From contig NC_073341.2 in assembly GCF_027580225.2 (NCBI RefSeq), positions 13,942,501 through 14,006,500 on the forward strand: a stretch of 64,000 nt of DNA, given 5' to 3'. Position 1 is the first letter of the stretch. Each line of letters starts with the position of its first letter. The position numbers and the translations under genes were made by a program. This document shows, piece after piece, positions 1 to 10,145 of this stretch. This DNA comes from Misgurnus anguillicaudatus (taxonomy: Eukaryota; Chordata; Actinopteri; Cypriniformes; Cobitidae). A model generated the notes under the pieces. The model was not told the origin of the DNA, searched no databases, and saw only the letters and a list, made by a program, of their open reading frames with translations.

Positions 1-357
1 AATGCGGTCACGCCCACAGACGGGACCCGCTGTTGACGTGGTAATAGCAGTTTAAACCATAACAAAGCGTAAAGTTTTATCAGATTTAAAGACTTTACCG
101 CATGTTTGGATGATAAACTTTATACACACACGTGAGGAAGATCTTCATTATGTCTGGACATTGAGGAAGAGAAGCGTTTCTGTAACATTACCTAAGAAGA
201 AGAACAATGGAAGACGCACTGGAGGAGGATATTTGAAGTAAGTAACTTAACAGTTAATTTATCCTCATTTATATTTGCTATCATGTAATATGCTTGTGCA
301 GTTCAGCCTACACAAGCGACCTCAGCAGACTGCATGCTTCGGATTGAAAAACGTTTG
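1..357. other. No recognisable feature
   Basis: I see no coding frame, terminal repeats or RNA gene in this stretch. It runs into the first copy of the duplication that follows. Confidence 0.5.
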
Positions 358-640
358 CATTGTTTACAAACGAGGATGCGTGATCTCATGTAATGGCGGA
401 TAAATGTTACATGCCATACAGTGTTAAACACAGTAATTCACTTTCGTATCCTTCATGGCAACTTTGAGTAAGGCTGCACTGCAAGGTCTTTTAAGTGTGT
501 GCTGTAATATGATTCGATATATTGTTTACATGATTGTTTACAAACGAGGACGCATGATCTCACATAATGGCGGATAACTTTTAAATGCTGTTCAGTGTTA
601 GACACAGTAATTCACTTTCGTATCGTTCATGGCAACTTAA
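358..640 (+). repeat. Direct duplication, two ~110-bp copies
   Basis: Copies at about 358-466 and 532-640 share the order of GTTTACAAACGAGGA, a TAATGGCGGATAA block, CAGTGTTA and TAATTCACTTTCGTATC, with scattered substitutions. The period is about 174 bp. The copies are in the same orientation and non-coding. They could be a decayed tandem duplication or an internal repeat of an unrecognised transposon. Confidence 0.75.
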
Positions 641-1180
641 GTGAGTGTTGTAATATGATTCCATTGTTTACATGCAATGCAATTCCATATATTGTGCTTT
701 ACACGCGACACGTTTTTATGAGCACCGCGTTGTTTAGGTGGAGATGCGAGTACTCGCGCACATGGTCGCCACATGCAATGTGTTTGTTCATACGCGCTTA
801 CAGAAACGCGTTATAAACAGAAGCTAGACGATAAGGGAATGGAAATCTGAAAACAGTCATCTGAAAACAGCTTTTTATAAAACTAATCACTGCAGATGTT
901 TATCTGAGATGTTCTGAATTTAGTTTATGTACATGAAAGTTTATCAGAATGTAGTGCTATCAGTGATATTTACCCATCAGTTACAGTATTTATGTAACGT
1001 TAAGCTTATGTGGTATTTCTTTGGACAATTTATGCTAAAAGCTGTTTATAACTCTCTTACAGGTCTGCATCCCTCTCATCAGTACAAAACTATGAAGTGG
1101 AAAAACATATTCAGACTTTTTGGACATAAAGTTATATGGTAACATAAGCCACATGAAGTTTACAGCTCTGTTGTTTATCA

Positions 1181-1908
1181 GGGCCTTTTTAAACCTGGTC
1201 ACTTCATGTGTTTTCTCTGATCGGATAGCTATCTGATTTGTTAAAACTGGTCCATTTACATTTGGCCACATAAATGCGCCTTGGCAAAACGGATATGAAT
1301 TCGATCTTTTACCCCCGCCCAAAATGCAAATACATTATTTATTACTCTGCCTTAAAAAACTTAAGATGACGTTTATGCAACAATATGCAGCACTTACTGT
1401 ATGTTGTACTGTAGGGCACGGGACGCGCGTCTCCTTGCTCGGCATAAGCTGAAGCTCGCAGTACAGTGGAGCATGAGAGTGACAACGCAGTGATTTAATG
1501 TACAGGTCCATGATAGGAAAAGCATTCACAAAACTCTCTCTTAATGTTTTATTTTTTTTAATATCATTTGAGTTTGTCATTAGACAAACTTTTATTGATT
1601 CTAGGAAGGTTTTTTACCCGCTGTCAACACTCCATAAAGCAATAAGCGTGTTGTCATTGTTTGTTTGGCGCTCTTCCAGCTTACTTGCGAGTGACGTGCT
1701 TAGATTTGGGAGGAGTTATGCGCTGAAAGATGTGGTTTCATCAACCAGATGCATTTACACTTCTCTAGTTTCGTCTGAAATGCGTCCTAGACCATCTCCT
1801 GAAGTGGTTTAAGTGATCGGATTTAAACCGTCTCGAAACGTCTTTTTACGATCAGATAGCTATCCGATCAGAGAAAACGCATGAAGTGACCAGGTGTAAA
1901 AAGCTCCT
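1181..1908. mobile_element. Inverted-repeat DNA element (MITE-like)
   Basis: Left arm 1181-1237 and right arm 1850-1908 are inverted copies of about 57 bp. Shared blocks are CCTGGTCACTTCATG, TTTTCTCTGATCGGATAG and CTATC. No transposase frame lies between them. I could not find a convincing target-site duplication, so the superfamily is open, although the outer end CAGGGCC is hAT-like. Confidence 0.7.
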
Positions 1909-2588
1909 TAGTTTCTTAGTTTAAACAAGTTAAGTTTTTAAATAGGGTTTGTTTCCAAATAAACTGAAAATGTCCTACTGACCTTCATTTCTATTTTGAT
2001 TATATTGTAAACTTCTTAATAAACCAAAAACAAACATGTATACATTTATTTGTCCTCCTCACTTTCTTTACTGTATTTCGCTCTCACATTGGTGCCTAAA
2101 GGCTCATTATGCAGCTCATTATGCGAGTCTTTGTTTGCTAGCTGACAATCAATCCTTCTGGCATACAGCCCCTCTAAACAAAAAGTGTCTTCCAATTTCT
2201 AAATCAATATGTTGTTTTATGTGAATGAGAAGGCAGAATGATTTTCACATCATTTTAAAGAAAAAACTCTAGACTACTAGATTCTGTTTAGAAAAGTCTT
2301 GTTAAAACATGTTTAGTATGGGTTTTGTGGACTTATATCAGTGACTTAAAAATGTTGCTTTTTTAAAAACCACGCATACAAATTTTTCTCTCAAAAATAC
2401 AAACATATACATACATGTAGCTCATATAATATTGTGGCTCAGTTTGTGTTGAACGCAGTGTTATGAGACACTTGCCATTATTATGTTTTAAAGCAACTGA
2501 AAAAAGACCAAATGTAAGAGCATGTCAGAACCTCTGCCAGTGTCCCAAAATGGTCGGACCCCAGAGTGTTAAGCATCCGGAGAACACC
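1909..2588. other. AT-rich spacer, nothing recognised
   Basis: The short open frames here lack homology I can recognise. No repeat boundaries were found. Confidence 0.45.
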
Positions 2589-3742
2589 TTAAAGGGAAAC
2601 TTCACCCATTTGCATTAAGCTTTGTATCGTTAGAACCCTGTTAGAACCCCGTTAGAATCATGTTTTTAAATGGTCGTGCATCATTCCCTCAATTGCTGCG
2701 TAGAGAAGCCTGGACTGATAGTGCCTCTACTCTCGCTGTGTGCCGCCTTTATAACATTTCTGCATCAGATAAGAATATGGACGTTTGTTTGGTGAATATT
2801 TCCAGGCAAGAGAGCAACTTTGCGCGTGTTTGGACGTGTTTATTTCACAGACGTGTTTTGGCTTACGAGCAAACGCGCTGCGGAGTATATGAGCTTGGAC
2901 AGACTCTCGCTGTGTGCTTTCGGTTTAAGATTTCTCCATCAGATAAGAATATAAACGTTTGTTTTGTGACTGTTTCGGGGCACTTTGCGCGTGCTTATTT
3001 CAAAGATGTGTTTCTGCTTACGAGCACAAGCTCCAAGAGCTGTAGCAGCGCGTCTGTGGAGATATTGTGCAGGGGACGCGTTTGTGTGCAGGATGCAGGG
3101 ATAAACGGACGTCTGACTATAAAGTGATGTGTTTCTATTTTCTTTGTTATACTAACGTGGCATTGATGTACACAATTGCATATCTGAGCAGTGTTTTATA
3201 TGTCTATGTGAAAGCAATGAGGCTGATATTACACAGATGTAATTACAGTAAACAAGAGACAAAAAGAAAATTGGTCAAACTAAATAAACATTTAATATGC
3301 ATACCCTTTTATAAGTACTTGGAAAGACATTTGTAATGCGAATCTGAAACCGCACGTTACTGTTTTAATAAGACTTTGCTACACACCAGGCCAAAGTGTT
3401 ATTGTGTGTAACACAATGTAACATCACGTGTAAAAGTAAATCATGATTGGTGTCTGTCAGACAGTGATGGCTATTTTCTTTGTTTTTTCTAACGTGGCAT
3501 TTATGTACACAATAGCATATCTGAGCCGTGTTCCAATTAATGGGAGTGGCTTGCAGAGCTGTGCATTGTGGTGCATAGTGGGAGTTGTAGTTTTTCATAC
3601 AAATGTGCTCTAAAGTCACGTTCTGTCTTTTCTCTGTTCTGTCAAATAGGCACAAAATTCTAAATTTATGTTACATTTCGACTACAAATATGACCCACTT
3701 TTAACAAAGATTAATGTTCCTATCGATGAAATGGCCCTTTAA
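2589..3742. mobile_element. TTAA-flanked non-autonomous element with internal duplications
   Basis: The left end reads TTAAAGGGAAACTTCACCC and the right end, inverted, TTAAAGGGCCATTTCATCG, so both ends begin at TTAA. Inside there are two pairs of direct repeats. One pair centres on CATCAGATAAGAATAT (about 2765 and 2937). The other centres on TTTCTTTGTT...TAACGTGGCAT (about 3138 and 3477). A 155-codon frame at 2660-3127 follows the internal repeats and has no known domain, so I treat it as fortuitous. The TTAA duplication suggests piggyBac- or Kolobok-type mobilisation. Confidence 0.65.
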
Positions 3743-4099
3743 ATGGAACAGGCCAGCAAGTGCACGTCATTGCGTCAATGAAAGCTGTGCTTTCGGTGCT
3801 GCATGCATAGGATTGTGGGTGATTTCAGCTCGCGAAGAATACACATATGCATCCTTTCCTATATATGGGATATTTGTCGAATGAAGAACTTAGTCCTTGG
3901 CTAATACTCTGAGGATCCTCGACATTGGAACAGTCTTTCGACGGACGTCAATGACGTAGCATCCTCGAAATTCTGGCTTCCAAGGATCCTTCCTTGACAT
4001 TGAGAAACGGCCAAAGTCTGGGACTGCCAGAACCCTGCCATCATGACTAGATACAAATACAAAACAAAACTTCTGGGCAGGATCCTGACACATATTATG
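3743..4099. other. Spacer with no recognised feature
   Basis: Low-complexity free sequence between the TTAA element and the 3' side of the minus-strand LINE. Short overlapping minus frames have no recognisable motif. Confidence 0.4.
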
Positions 4100-4149
4100 G
4101 TATAGTACACTTGAGTACAGTTAACGAAAAATCATTAGTTATTATGACT

Positions 4150-4745
4150 AAAAAATGTTAGTCCAGACAACTCATGTCATGGTAGTACATCGAACTCAAA
4201 AAGGAAATATCAGTTCAGACAACCGAGTTAAAGTACGTTCAGTTACAGTAGCAGTGCTCATTAAGGCAAGTTATCCTTACAAGGCTAAGTGTTCACAATC
4301 CATCCATCTTCAGTCAATAAATGTCCAATCTTTACAATATTTGCATGTGTCACAGAAGTTGATTTTAGAACATCCAAATCAATTTTTGGGTCAAAGATCA
4401 AGGGTTCTTCCAATTACCATTGACTCTGTTCACCATTTAGATCTCAGCAAACGTTTAAAAGAGTCCACGCTCTCAACATTGACTTGTAGAACGATGACAG
4501 ACCATTTAAGTTCAGCTTGTTAGTGTCTTTTAAGAACAGGTGACGATCATAACCCATTGTACCTGCTCTTCTCAGGAGGCCACAGGCTACCCCACAACAG
4601 CTCACTTCTTCACAACACATGAGCCTTTGAGCTGTCTGAATTCTGAAACTTTAATTCGAGACCTGATGTCAATAAGTCCTTGACCTCCCTCCGTCCTGGG
4701 CAGATAAAGTACTAGTGCTTTTAGCCAGTGATACCCTGACAAAAT
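4150..4745 (-). pseudogene. Tx1-type LINE ORF2 C-terminal relic
   Basis: Minus-strand translation gives an EGGQGL block followed by a KLNLNGLSSFYKSML-like block and a WLLEEPL-like block, joined by several frameshifts and stops. These blocks and their order match what I know of the region after the RT in fish Tx1/L1-type ORF2 proteins. No long open frame survives. The longer plus-strand frame over the same bases (4155-4523) is a by-product. Confidence 0.6.
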
Positions 4746-4814
4746 ATATATATATATATTTTTCTAAATGTCCACTATCAGTTCTTCTGGAGGTTCTAAT
4801 ATCATTATTTTATG

Positions 4815-5250
4815 TCATGAAGTAGCAGAAATATGGCAAAAAATATGGTCAACTCTGTCAAAGGTTTTCTCTTGATCCATTGACAAAAACCCAACATCAA
4901 CATTATTATATAAAGCATATTCATACAGATCCCGCATCAGGTGTAAATTATCTCCAATAGATCTGCCCTTTACACAATATCGCTGAACCGTATGAATAAT
5001 TTCATGTAATACATCATTTAACCTTTTAGCAATACACTTGGAGAGAATTTTGTATTCAGAACATAAGATAGCTACGGGTCTCCAATTGTTTAGTAGCATC
5101 AAATCCCCCTTCTTTGGAAGCAATGTTAAAATTGCACGTTGACAACTTCTTGTTAGACATCCTTCGCTTATACATTTCTTATACGTTCTATAAAAAACGT
5201 TTATAGAATTCATCAGGAAGTCCATCAATTCCTGGTGCCCTGCATGATGA
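4815..5250 (-). pseudogene. Tx1-type LINE reverse transcriptase fragment
   Basis: A 137-codon minus frame contains NWRPVAILCSEYKILSKCIA (RT block with the NWRPI-type signature) and later a DQEKTFDRVDH block, the region of the first catalytic Asp. Just upstream, next to the LTR insertion, another frame gives APGIDGLPDEFYK, the usual start of the RT domain, so there is a frameshift between the two. The domain ends before the YADD box. This is a catalytic-core fragment, not a functional RT. Confidence 0.8.
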
Positions 5251-5255
5251 GAGGT

Positions 5256-5712
5256 TGTAACGGGTGTGCTTTAAAGAAAGCGATGAAGAGGAGAATCCAT
5301 GTGCTAAAGGTGTTTATTAGTAAAATCCCAATAAGGGCCAGCAAACAAATCCAGTAGGGCAAATCCAAAGCATAAATCCAAATACAGGCTAAGGTTCAGG
5401 GCAGGCAGAATAACAATCAAAATCCAAATACAGGCGCAGGTCAAAACACAGGAACAGGTAACAGGTTAACAGATAAACAGATAAACAGATTCAGATAACA
5501 GGCAGATACAGACTAGATGTGGCGATGTAATAATTAGCAGCGAGCAGGTGAACAGGATGTGACTTATATACAAGAACAAACAGGAAGTGTGAAGTGAAAC
5601 ATGGCAGGATGTATATCAAAATAAAAGCCAGAAAAGAACAGGATGTCAAAATAAAAGTCCAAAATACAAAAATACACAGAATACAAACAGAACACATAAC
5701 AAAACCATTACA
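5256..5712 (-). repeat. 3' LTR of the gag-only element
   Basis: 457 bp with TG...CA-type ends (TGTAACGG to CATTACA), matching 7183-7639 except at four sites. The polypurine tract adjoins it on the internal side. The internal text includes repeated AAATCCAAATACAGG and AACAGATAAACAGATAAACAG motifs. Confidence 0.95.
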
Positions 5713-5728
5713 GAACCCCCCCCCCTCT
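5713..5728 (-). promoter_or_regulatory. Polypurine tract of the LTR element
   Basis: Plus-strand GAACCCCCCCCCCTCT reads on the minus strand as a purine-rich run ending directly at the LTR. This is where plus-strand priming occurs in LTR retrotransposons, and it indicates minus orientation. Confidence 0.7.
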
Positions 5729-5854
5729 AAAGGGCGACTCCCGGAGCCCAACATTCAAATAATAAAGTCCAAATAGAGGGTGGGCGGGCGGGCCTGGCCA
5801 GGATGGTCCAGGGTCGTGGGCCCAGCATGGTCCCGGATCATGAGGCGGATGTGG

Positions 5855-5970
5855 GCCCGGGTCATGGGGCAGGCTTGGACCTGGGTCATGGGGCAGGCTT
5901 GGACCTGGGTCATGGGGCAGGCTTGGACCTGGGTCATGGGGCAGGCTTGGACCTGGGTCATGGGGCAAAC
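5855..5970. repeat. 24-bp minisatellite in the LTR element
   Basis: About 4.5 copies of a 24-bp unit containing GGGTCATGGGGCAGG and CTTGGACCT. On the minus strand it would encode an HDPGPSLP-like repeat. The unit is a multiple of three and stays open in more than one frame. Confidence 0.85.
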
Positions 5971-6139
5971 ATGGAGCTATATCATGAGGCAGGAATAGAC
6001 CTGGAACACAAGGAAAGGAAGGGTCCGAGCACACTTCGGCCTCCGCCTTGGTGTCCTCTGCCTCCTTCCTGTGTCCGGGTACTACCCCCCCCAAAAAAAA
6101 CTTGGGAAAGCTTCCGTGGACCAGGGTGATGATATTCCA

Positions 6140-6430
6140 GATGGTGGACCAGACGAATCAGATGAGTCAGTTGAGCCAGGTGAATCAGACGGGACAGGTG
6201 AGCCAGGTAAGCCAGACGAACCAGACGGGACAGACGAATCAGACGGGACAGACGAATCAGGCAGGACAGAAGAATCAGGCAGGACAGACGGATCAGATGA
6301 GTCGGGCAGATCAGATTAGTCGGGCAGATCAGATGAGTCGGGCAGATCAGATGAGTCGGGCAGATCAGATGAGGCAGGCGAATTAGATGGGCCGGGCGGA
6401 TCAGATGAGTCGGATGGTTCAGATGCAGGG
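6140..6430. repeat. 15- and 18-bp minisatellites in the LTR element
   Basis: Imperfect GGACAGACGAATCAG-type units pass into tandem GGGCAGATCAGATGAGTC units around 6305-6375. On the minus strand the latter encode SSDLPD repeats at the end of the gag-like frame. Confidence 0.8.
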
Positions 6431-7128
6431 CCTTGAGAAACCTCAGGAACAACAGAGCAGAAGGCAGACCAGACGCACCACAGGGCTATGGCAAATTCAG
6501 AAATAACTGAGTCAATGAGACATACCTTTGGGGTTGTCAGTTCAGGCAGGGCGGCCATCTTGACGGCAGGTGCAGGGTGTACAATAGCTCTCATTAGTGC
6601 AGGTGTGGTGGTGATGATAGCTCTCTGAAGCTCAGGTGCCGGAATGATGGTAGCTTTCTCATAGGCAGGTGCAGAGACAGGTGGGATGGCGGCCATTTTG
6701 GGAACAGGCAGGGTGGCGGCCATTTTAGGGACAGGCAGGATGGCGGCCATTTTGGGAGCAAGCATGGTGGCGGCAATTTTGGGAACAGGCATGGACAGAG
6801 CAGGCATAACTGGCACAGGTGTGGGCATAACAGGCAGGACATGGCGTGGCGTGTTGGGAATAGCCTCTGGTTTGCTATCCGCAACACCGACCGTGAAGGG
6901 AGAGCCACACAACAACAGGGCAAAGTCAATATAACTCTCCAGGGACCAGGCAGACATATCATGAGGCATACACAGACGCAACCATTCATCCAACGCATTG
7001 TAAAAAATGGGTTTCAGAGTGTCCTCATCAAAATGTACTCGATTAGATCAATCCAAAAAGTCACTTACATAATCTTCAATGGGCCGGTGGTTCTGACGGA
7101 GTTCAAGCAGGGCAAAAACTGGTTTCAT
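6316..7128 (-). pseudogene. Gag-like protein of the LTR element, one in-frame stop
   Basis: The frame can be read from an ATG at 7128 to a stop near 6316, with one in-frame TGA at 7050-7048. The open part from 6993 starts MDEWLRLCMPHDMSAWSLES and continues into a hydrophobic segment. I recall this arrangement from capsid-region Gag proteins of fish Ty3/Gypsy elements. It then becomes a long Pro/Ala-rich tail with PKMAA repeats (from 27-30-bp DNA repeats at about 6680-6790) and ends in SSDLPD repeats. No zinc knuckle is seen. The stop may be inactivating or polymorphic. Function as a structural particle protein is inferred from family resemblance. Confidence 0.6.
6535..6800. repeat. GCGGCCATTTTG minisatellite in gag
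   Basis: ATGGCGGCCATTTTGGGA-type units recur at about 6690, 6717, 6744 and 6771 with spacings near 27 bp. A related GCGGCCATCTTG sits at 6551. They encode the PKMAA motif on the minus strand and lie inside the gag frame. Confidence 0.8.
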
Positions 7129-7182
7129 GTTGCTGGTGGGAAGTTACTAACCTTCGCTGGATCCGGGTATGGCTGATTATTC

Positions 7183-7639
7183 TGTAACGGGTGTGCTTTA
7201 AAGAAAGCGATGAAGAGGAGAATCCATGTGCTAAAGGTGTTTATTAGTAAAATCCCAATAAGGGCCAGCAAACAAATCCAGTAGGGCAAATCCAAAGCAT
7301 AAATCCAAATACAGGCTAGGGTTCAGGGCAGGCAGAATAACAATCAAAATCCAAATACAGGCGCAGGTCAAAACACAGGAACAGGTAACAGTTTAACAGA
7401 TAAACAGATAAACAGATTCAGATAACAGGCAGATACAGACTAGATGTGGCGATGTAATAATCAGCAGCGAGCAGGTGAACAGGATGTGACTTATATACAA
7501 GAACAAACAGGAAGTGTGAAGTGAAACATGGCAGGATGTATATCAAAATAAAAGCCAGAAAAGAACAGGATGTCAAAATAAAAGTTCAAAATACAAAAAT
7601 ACACAGAATACAAACAGAACACATAACAAAACCATTACA
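7183..7639 (-). repeat. 5' LTR of the gag-only element
   Basis: 457 bp, matching 5256-5712. Differences seen by eye are single bases near AGGCTAGGGTTC, AACAGTTTAAC, AATAATCAGCAG and AAAGTTCAAA. The second GAGGT duplication follows at 7640-7644. Confidence 0.95.
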
Positions 7640-7644
7640 GAGGT

Positions 7645-8240
7645 CCATTACTGCTGAGGTCAGTTCATTAAAAGTAATTTGTGCTTCTAAAAAAATGCTC
7701 TGTAGATAGCTCAAGAAGATCTTGTAAAAGTTCATGTCTACATTGATCATTTAAGTAATCAGCAGAATATAGTTCAGTATAAAAGTCCACTGCAAGTCTA
7801 CGCATCCTCTCTGGGTCCAAAATCTTATCTTTTAAAAACAACATCTTTTTTCCATGTTTAGTTTTTCGTTCTAAATTAAAAAAGAAGGACATAGGAGCAT
7901 CCATGTCTCTTTTTGTTAGAAAACGATTTAAAGTTTTCTTTTTACTTTTCTCAAGGATTAAATTCAAACAATTTCTCTTTTCAGTCCACATATCCTTTAG
8001 GTTATGAGAAGCATTTACAGTCATATTCCCTTCAATAGTCTTAAGTTCTTGCTCCAAAATCTCTACTGTTATCTTTAAACACAAAGCAGAATGAAAAAAT
8101 ATTTTTGGCAATACTCCGTAATAAACACTTTCCCAATCTCCCACCATTGAATAATATTGTCATATCTTCCATTATGTGTCTTCCAAACTTCCTAAAAGTT
8201 CTTAAAATTTTCACAAAAGTGTGTGTCTTCCAACAATTTA
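7645..8240 (-). pseudogene. Tx1-type LINE ORF2 inter-domain relic
   Basis: A 159-codon minus frame includes a WTEKRNCLNLILEKSKKKTL-like block, FFFNLERKTKHGKKM and FYTELYSADYLND. These are the charged linker between endonuclease and RT seen in Tx1/L1-type ORF2, where FY..LY is a usual signature. Further upstream a shifted frame holds a WW-containing block (QWWEIGK). At least one frameshift separates the two. The frame runs into the LTR insertion point, and its continuation is the RT piece on the other side. Confidence 0.7.
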
Positions 8241-8289
8241 ACATTAAAATGCCAATAAGAACTCTTATAGTTTTTTAATATGAGACTAC

Positions 8290-9395
8290 ATTCAACTGTG
8301 ATTAGTTTCTGAAAAAGTAACAGGAGTAATAGGTGAATTCGGGGTCCTGTTCCTCATATTTTGAGATAAGCCGAAACCTTTTCTGTTGAGTGAGCTCAGT
8401 ATAATACAAATTTTTTCGGGCCCAAGCTACCAAAGAAACAGTTTTCTCAACATCAGGAAAAAATATTCACCAATTTCTACTCCTGCTTCCCTTTTGTTTC
8501 ATCAAGAAAGCTATTAATTTGTTCAACAGTGTACAAATCACTTTCTCTTTCCATCAGAACACTTTTCATCTTTCACACTATCATCAGTATTTTGAGATAA
8601 ACCATCAATTTCATCTCCTACATCCTATTCTGAACATTTTGCCTGAGTCAGTAAAGAGTATTGCGGCACATCCTCTACACTACATTCACAATTCTATCCA
8701 TAGCACCGGCAGCAGTAACAGGGTTTTCAACAGCATTACTACATCCAAGCTGATCATCACATTTTTAGAAACAAATCCACTCACCTCATCTTGTTCCTTC
8801 ACCTCCTCCGTTACTCTATCATTCTGCACAGTGTCTTGTCTATTCCTTTCAATCATTTGAAGTTTTCCATTTGATTCTTCAGCTCTACATGCAATCGTTA
8901 AAGGCTGAGGTTCTTTACGCACTTTATGAGGACACGAGAAGCGCTTATGTCCGATATCGCCGCATTCAAAACATTTCAAACTCTCCGTGCTTGCGTATAC
9001 CATGTACGAATTATCTTCGTGTTTGACTCAAAAAGAAACTTCTAAGGATCTGTCTTAGGAATTTATAAACAAACAATTGACGTTGAAAAGACAATACATG
9101 TTTTAGCGCCATTTTTGCAGGAATCATTCTCATGGGGCCTGCAATTTTCCCAAATTGTAGAAGTTCTTTTGTTATTGCGTCATTGGAAACAAGAGGCGAA
9201 ACATTTGAAATAGTGATTTTGGTAGCTGAGGCAGACAACGGTGAAACCGGCACAAAAGCCTCTTTCTCCCACAATCCGTCCACAGTCAATTTATTCACTA
9301 ACGTTTCATCTTTCAAAAATACTACGACCACTTTGTTCATGCGAGAGATTATGTTATCAAACCTCCAAAAAATTTGGGCCTTAAAGACTTGTGAC
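8290..9395 (-). pseudogene. Tx1-type LINE ORF1 relic with zinc knuckle
   Basis: Reading the minus strand, 9340-9011 encodes an RRM-like segment (NKVVVVFLKDETLVNKL, then KITISNVSPLVSND). The next open segment, 9003-8686, contains the CCHC knuckle CFECGDIGHKRFSC with Cys-X2-Cys-X4-His-X4-Cys spacing. A third stretch to about 8290 holds ELTQQKRFRLISKY, typical of the ORF1 C-terminus. RRM plus CCHC is the expected nucleic-acid-binding ORF1 layout of Tx1-type LINEs. Stops separate the pieces. Confidence 0.7.
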
Positions 9396-9662
9396 CCAGT
9401 GAGAGTAGAACTCTTTGGATGAAGTCCATCATGTTCTTAACCTATTCGGGGTATTTCAAATTCAGGGCATAAATGAGCCCGAACAGTTATCAAAACGCAG
9501 CTGGAAGATTATCCAGATCATTCATAAAAATTGTGCCCTCTAAAATGAGGGCAGTTGCTGAAGGCTCTAGATTCAACGTGTCAGGAAGAGGTGGGGTACC
9601 TTCAGGGATTACTGTTAGGATCCCAATGGAGGTGTTGGCCAGGTCTGGTTCATCACAGTCCT
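9396..9662 (-). pseudogene. Broken exon resembling a multicopy fish protein C-terminus
   Basis: Minus-strand reading starts after a plausible acceptor (TTGTGTTTTTAG at about 9673-9662). It is open as far as LPAAF, then a stop, then FGLIYALNLKYPE, a stop and MMDFIQRVLLSLG. The LFGLIYALNLxYP...F-phase ending is one I recall from a large family of uncharacterised, often SAM-domain-containing, fish proteins. The exon is cut off by the Tx1 LINE 5' end. Identity is from memory and moderate at best. It could also be a domesticated-repeat exon. Confidence 0.4.
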
Positions 9663-10145
9663 AAAAACACAATTACATGAGATATTACACAACTCCACAT
9701 TGACATACAACCTTGCATTTAGGTAGAAAAAACAAAACAGCCACCTGAGAAAGGAGGTTGATAGGTAGTCCTGATCAGGACCAATTGAGGGTATCTCACA
9801 GCTGCTCATATTTACATCTGAAGAGGCATTGGCTGATGACAACAGTTAGCTATTCTGTGATAACACAAACCATTCACTCTATTGACAGTAAACGGATAAG
9901 CCATATTCAAAAAGGAAACAACACGTGAGAAGAAAAAATACCTACAATTCAAGGCTTTGCTGTTGTCACAGAGGAAAGTTCACATTTTTGTACATAATCA
10001 TGTCACTTTTTTGTGAGATTAGTAGAACCTCTCATTAACAACTGAAGATGTGGAAGGGTATTTTTTACATGTACCATGAAACAGACATGCAAACTGGTCA
10101 GGGGTAGGGCTGCATGATAATGAGAAAATATGCAATATGCGATAG

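Larger units (their letters stand above)
5256..7639 (-). mobile_element. Young gag-only LTR retrotransposon, probably Ty3/Gypsy-type
   Basis: Two 457-bp direct repeats (5256-5712, 7183-7639) begin TGTAACGGGTG and end CCATTACA. The element is flanked by the 5-bp duplication GAGGT (5251-5255 and 7640-7644). A G-rich polypurine tract just inside the 5256-5712 LTR, read on the minus strand, and a minus-strand gag-like frame fix the orientation as minus. The 1.47 kb interior has room only for gag and minisatellites, with no protease, RT or integrase, so it must be mobilised in trans. The LTRs differ at 4 positions by eye (about 0.9%), implying a recent insertion. Confidence 0.9.
4100..9395 (-). 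mobile_element. Tx1/L1-type non-LTR retrotransposon, decayed and split
   Basis: Read on the minus strand, ORF1-like sequence (about 9395-8290), ORF2 linker (8240-7645), RT (5250-4815) and an ORF2 C-terminal block (4745-4150) occur in the order expected for a Tx1/L1-type LINE. The element is split at 5251-5255/7640-7644 by a complete LTR retrotransposon. Stops and frameshifts are frequent. The part of ORF2 that should carry the catalytic YADD motif is missing between the RT and C-terminal blocks, and the endonuclease is not seen. It is therefore dead. Confidence 0.75.

Noticed and set aside
2660..3127. 155-codon frame as a possible host gene
   Set aside because: It lies inside a TIR element and its internal similarity follows the DNA duplication. 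No domain or splice context.
4155..4523. 122-codon plus-strand frame
   Set aside because: The opposite strand carries recognisable LINE ORF2 C-terminal blocks. The plus frame has no motif.
5780..6129. Plus-strand frames over the GGGTCATGGGGCAGG repeats
   Set aside because: The repeat unit is 24 bp, so several frames stay open on both strands. The element's orientation and gag are on the minus strand.
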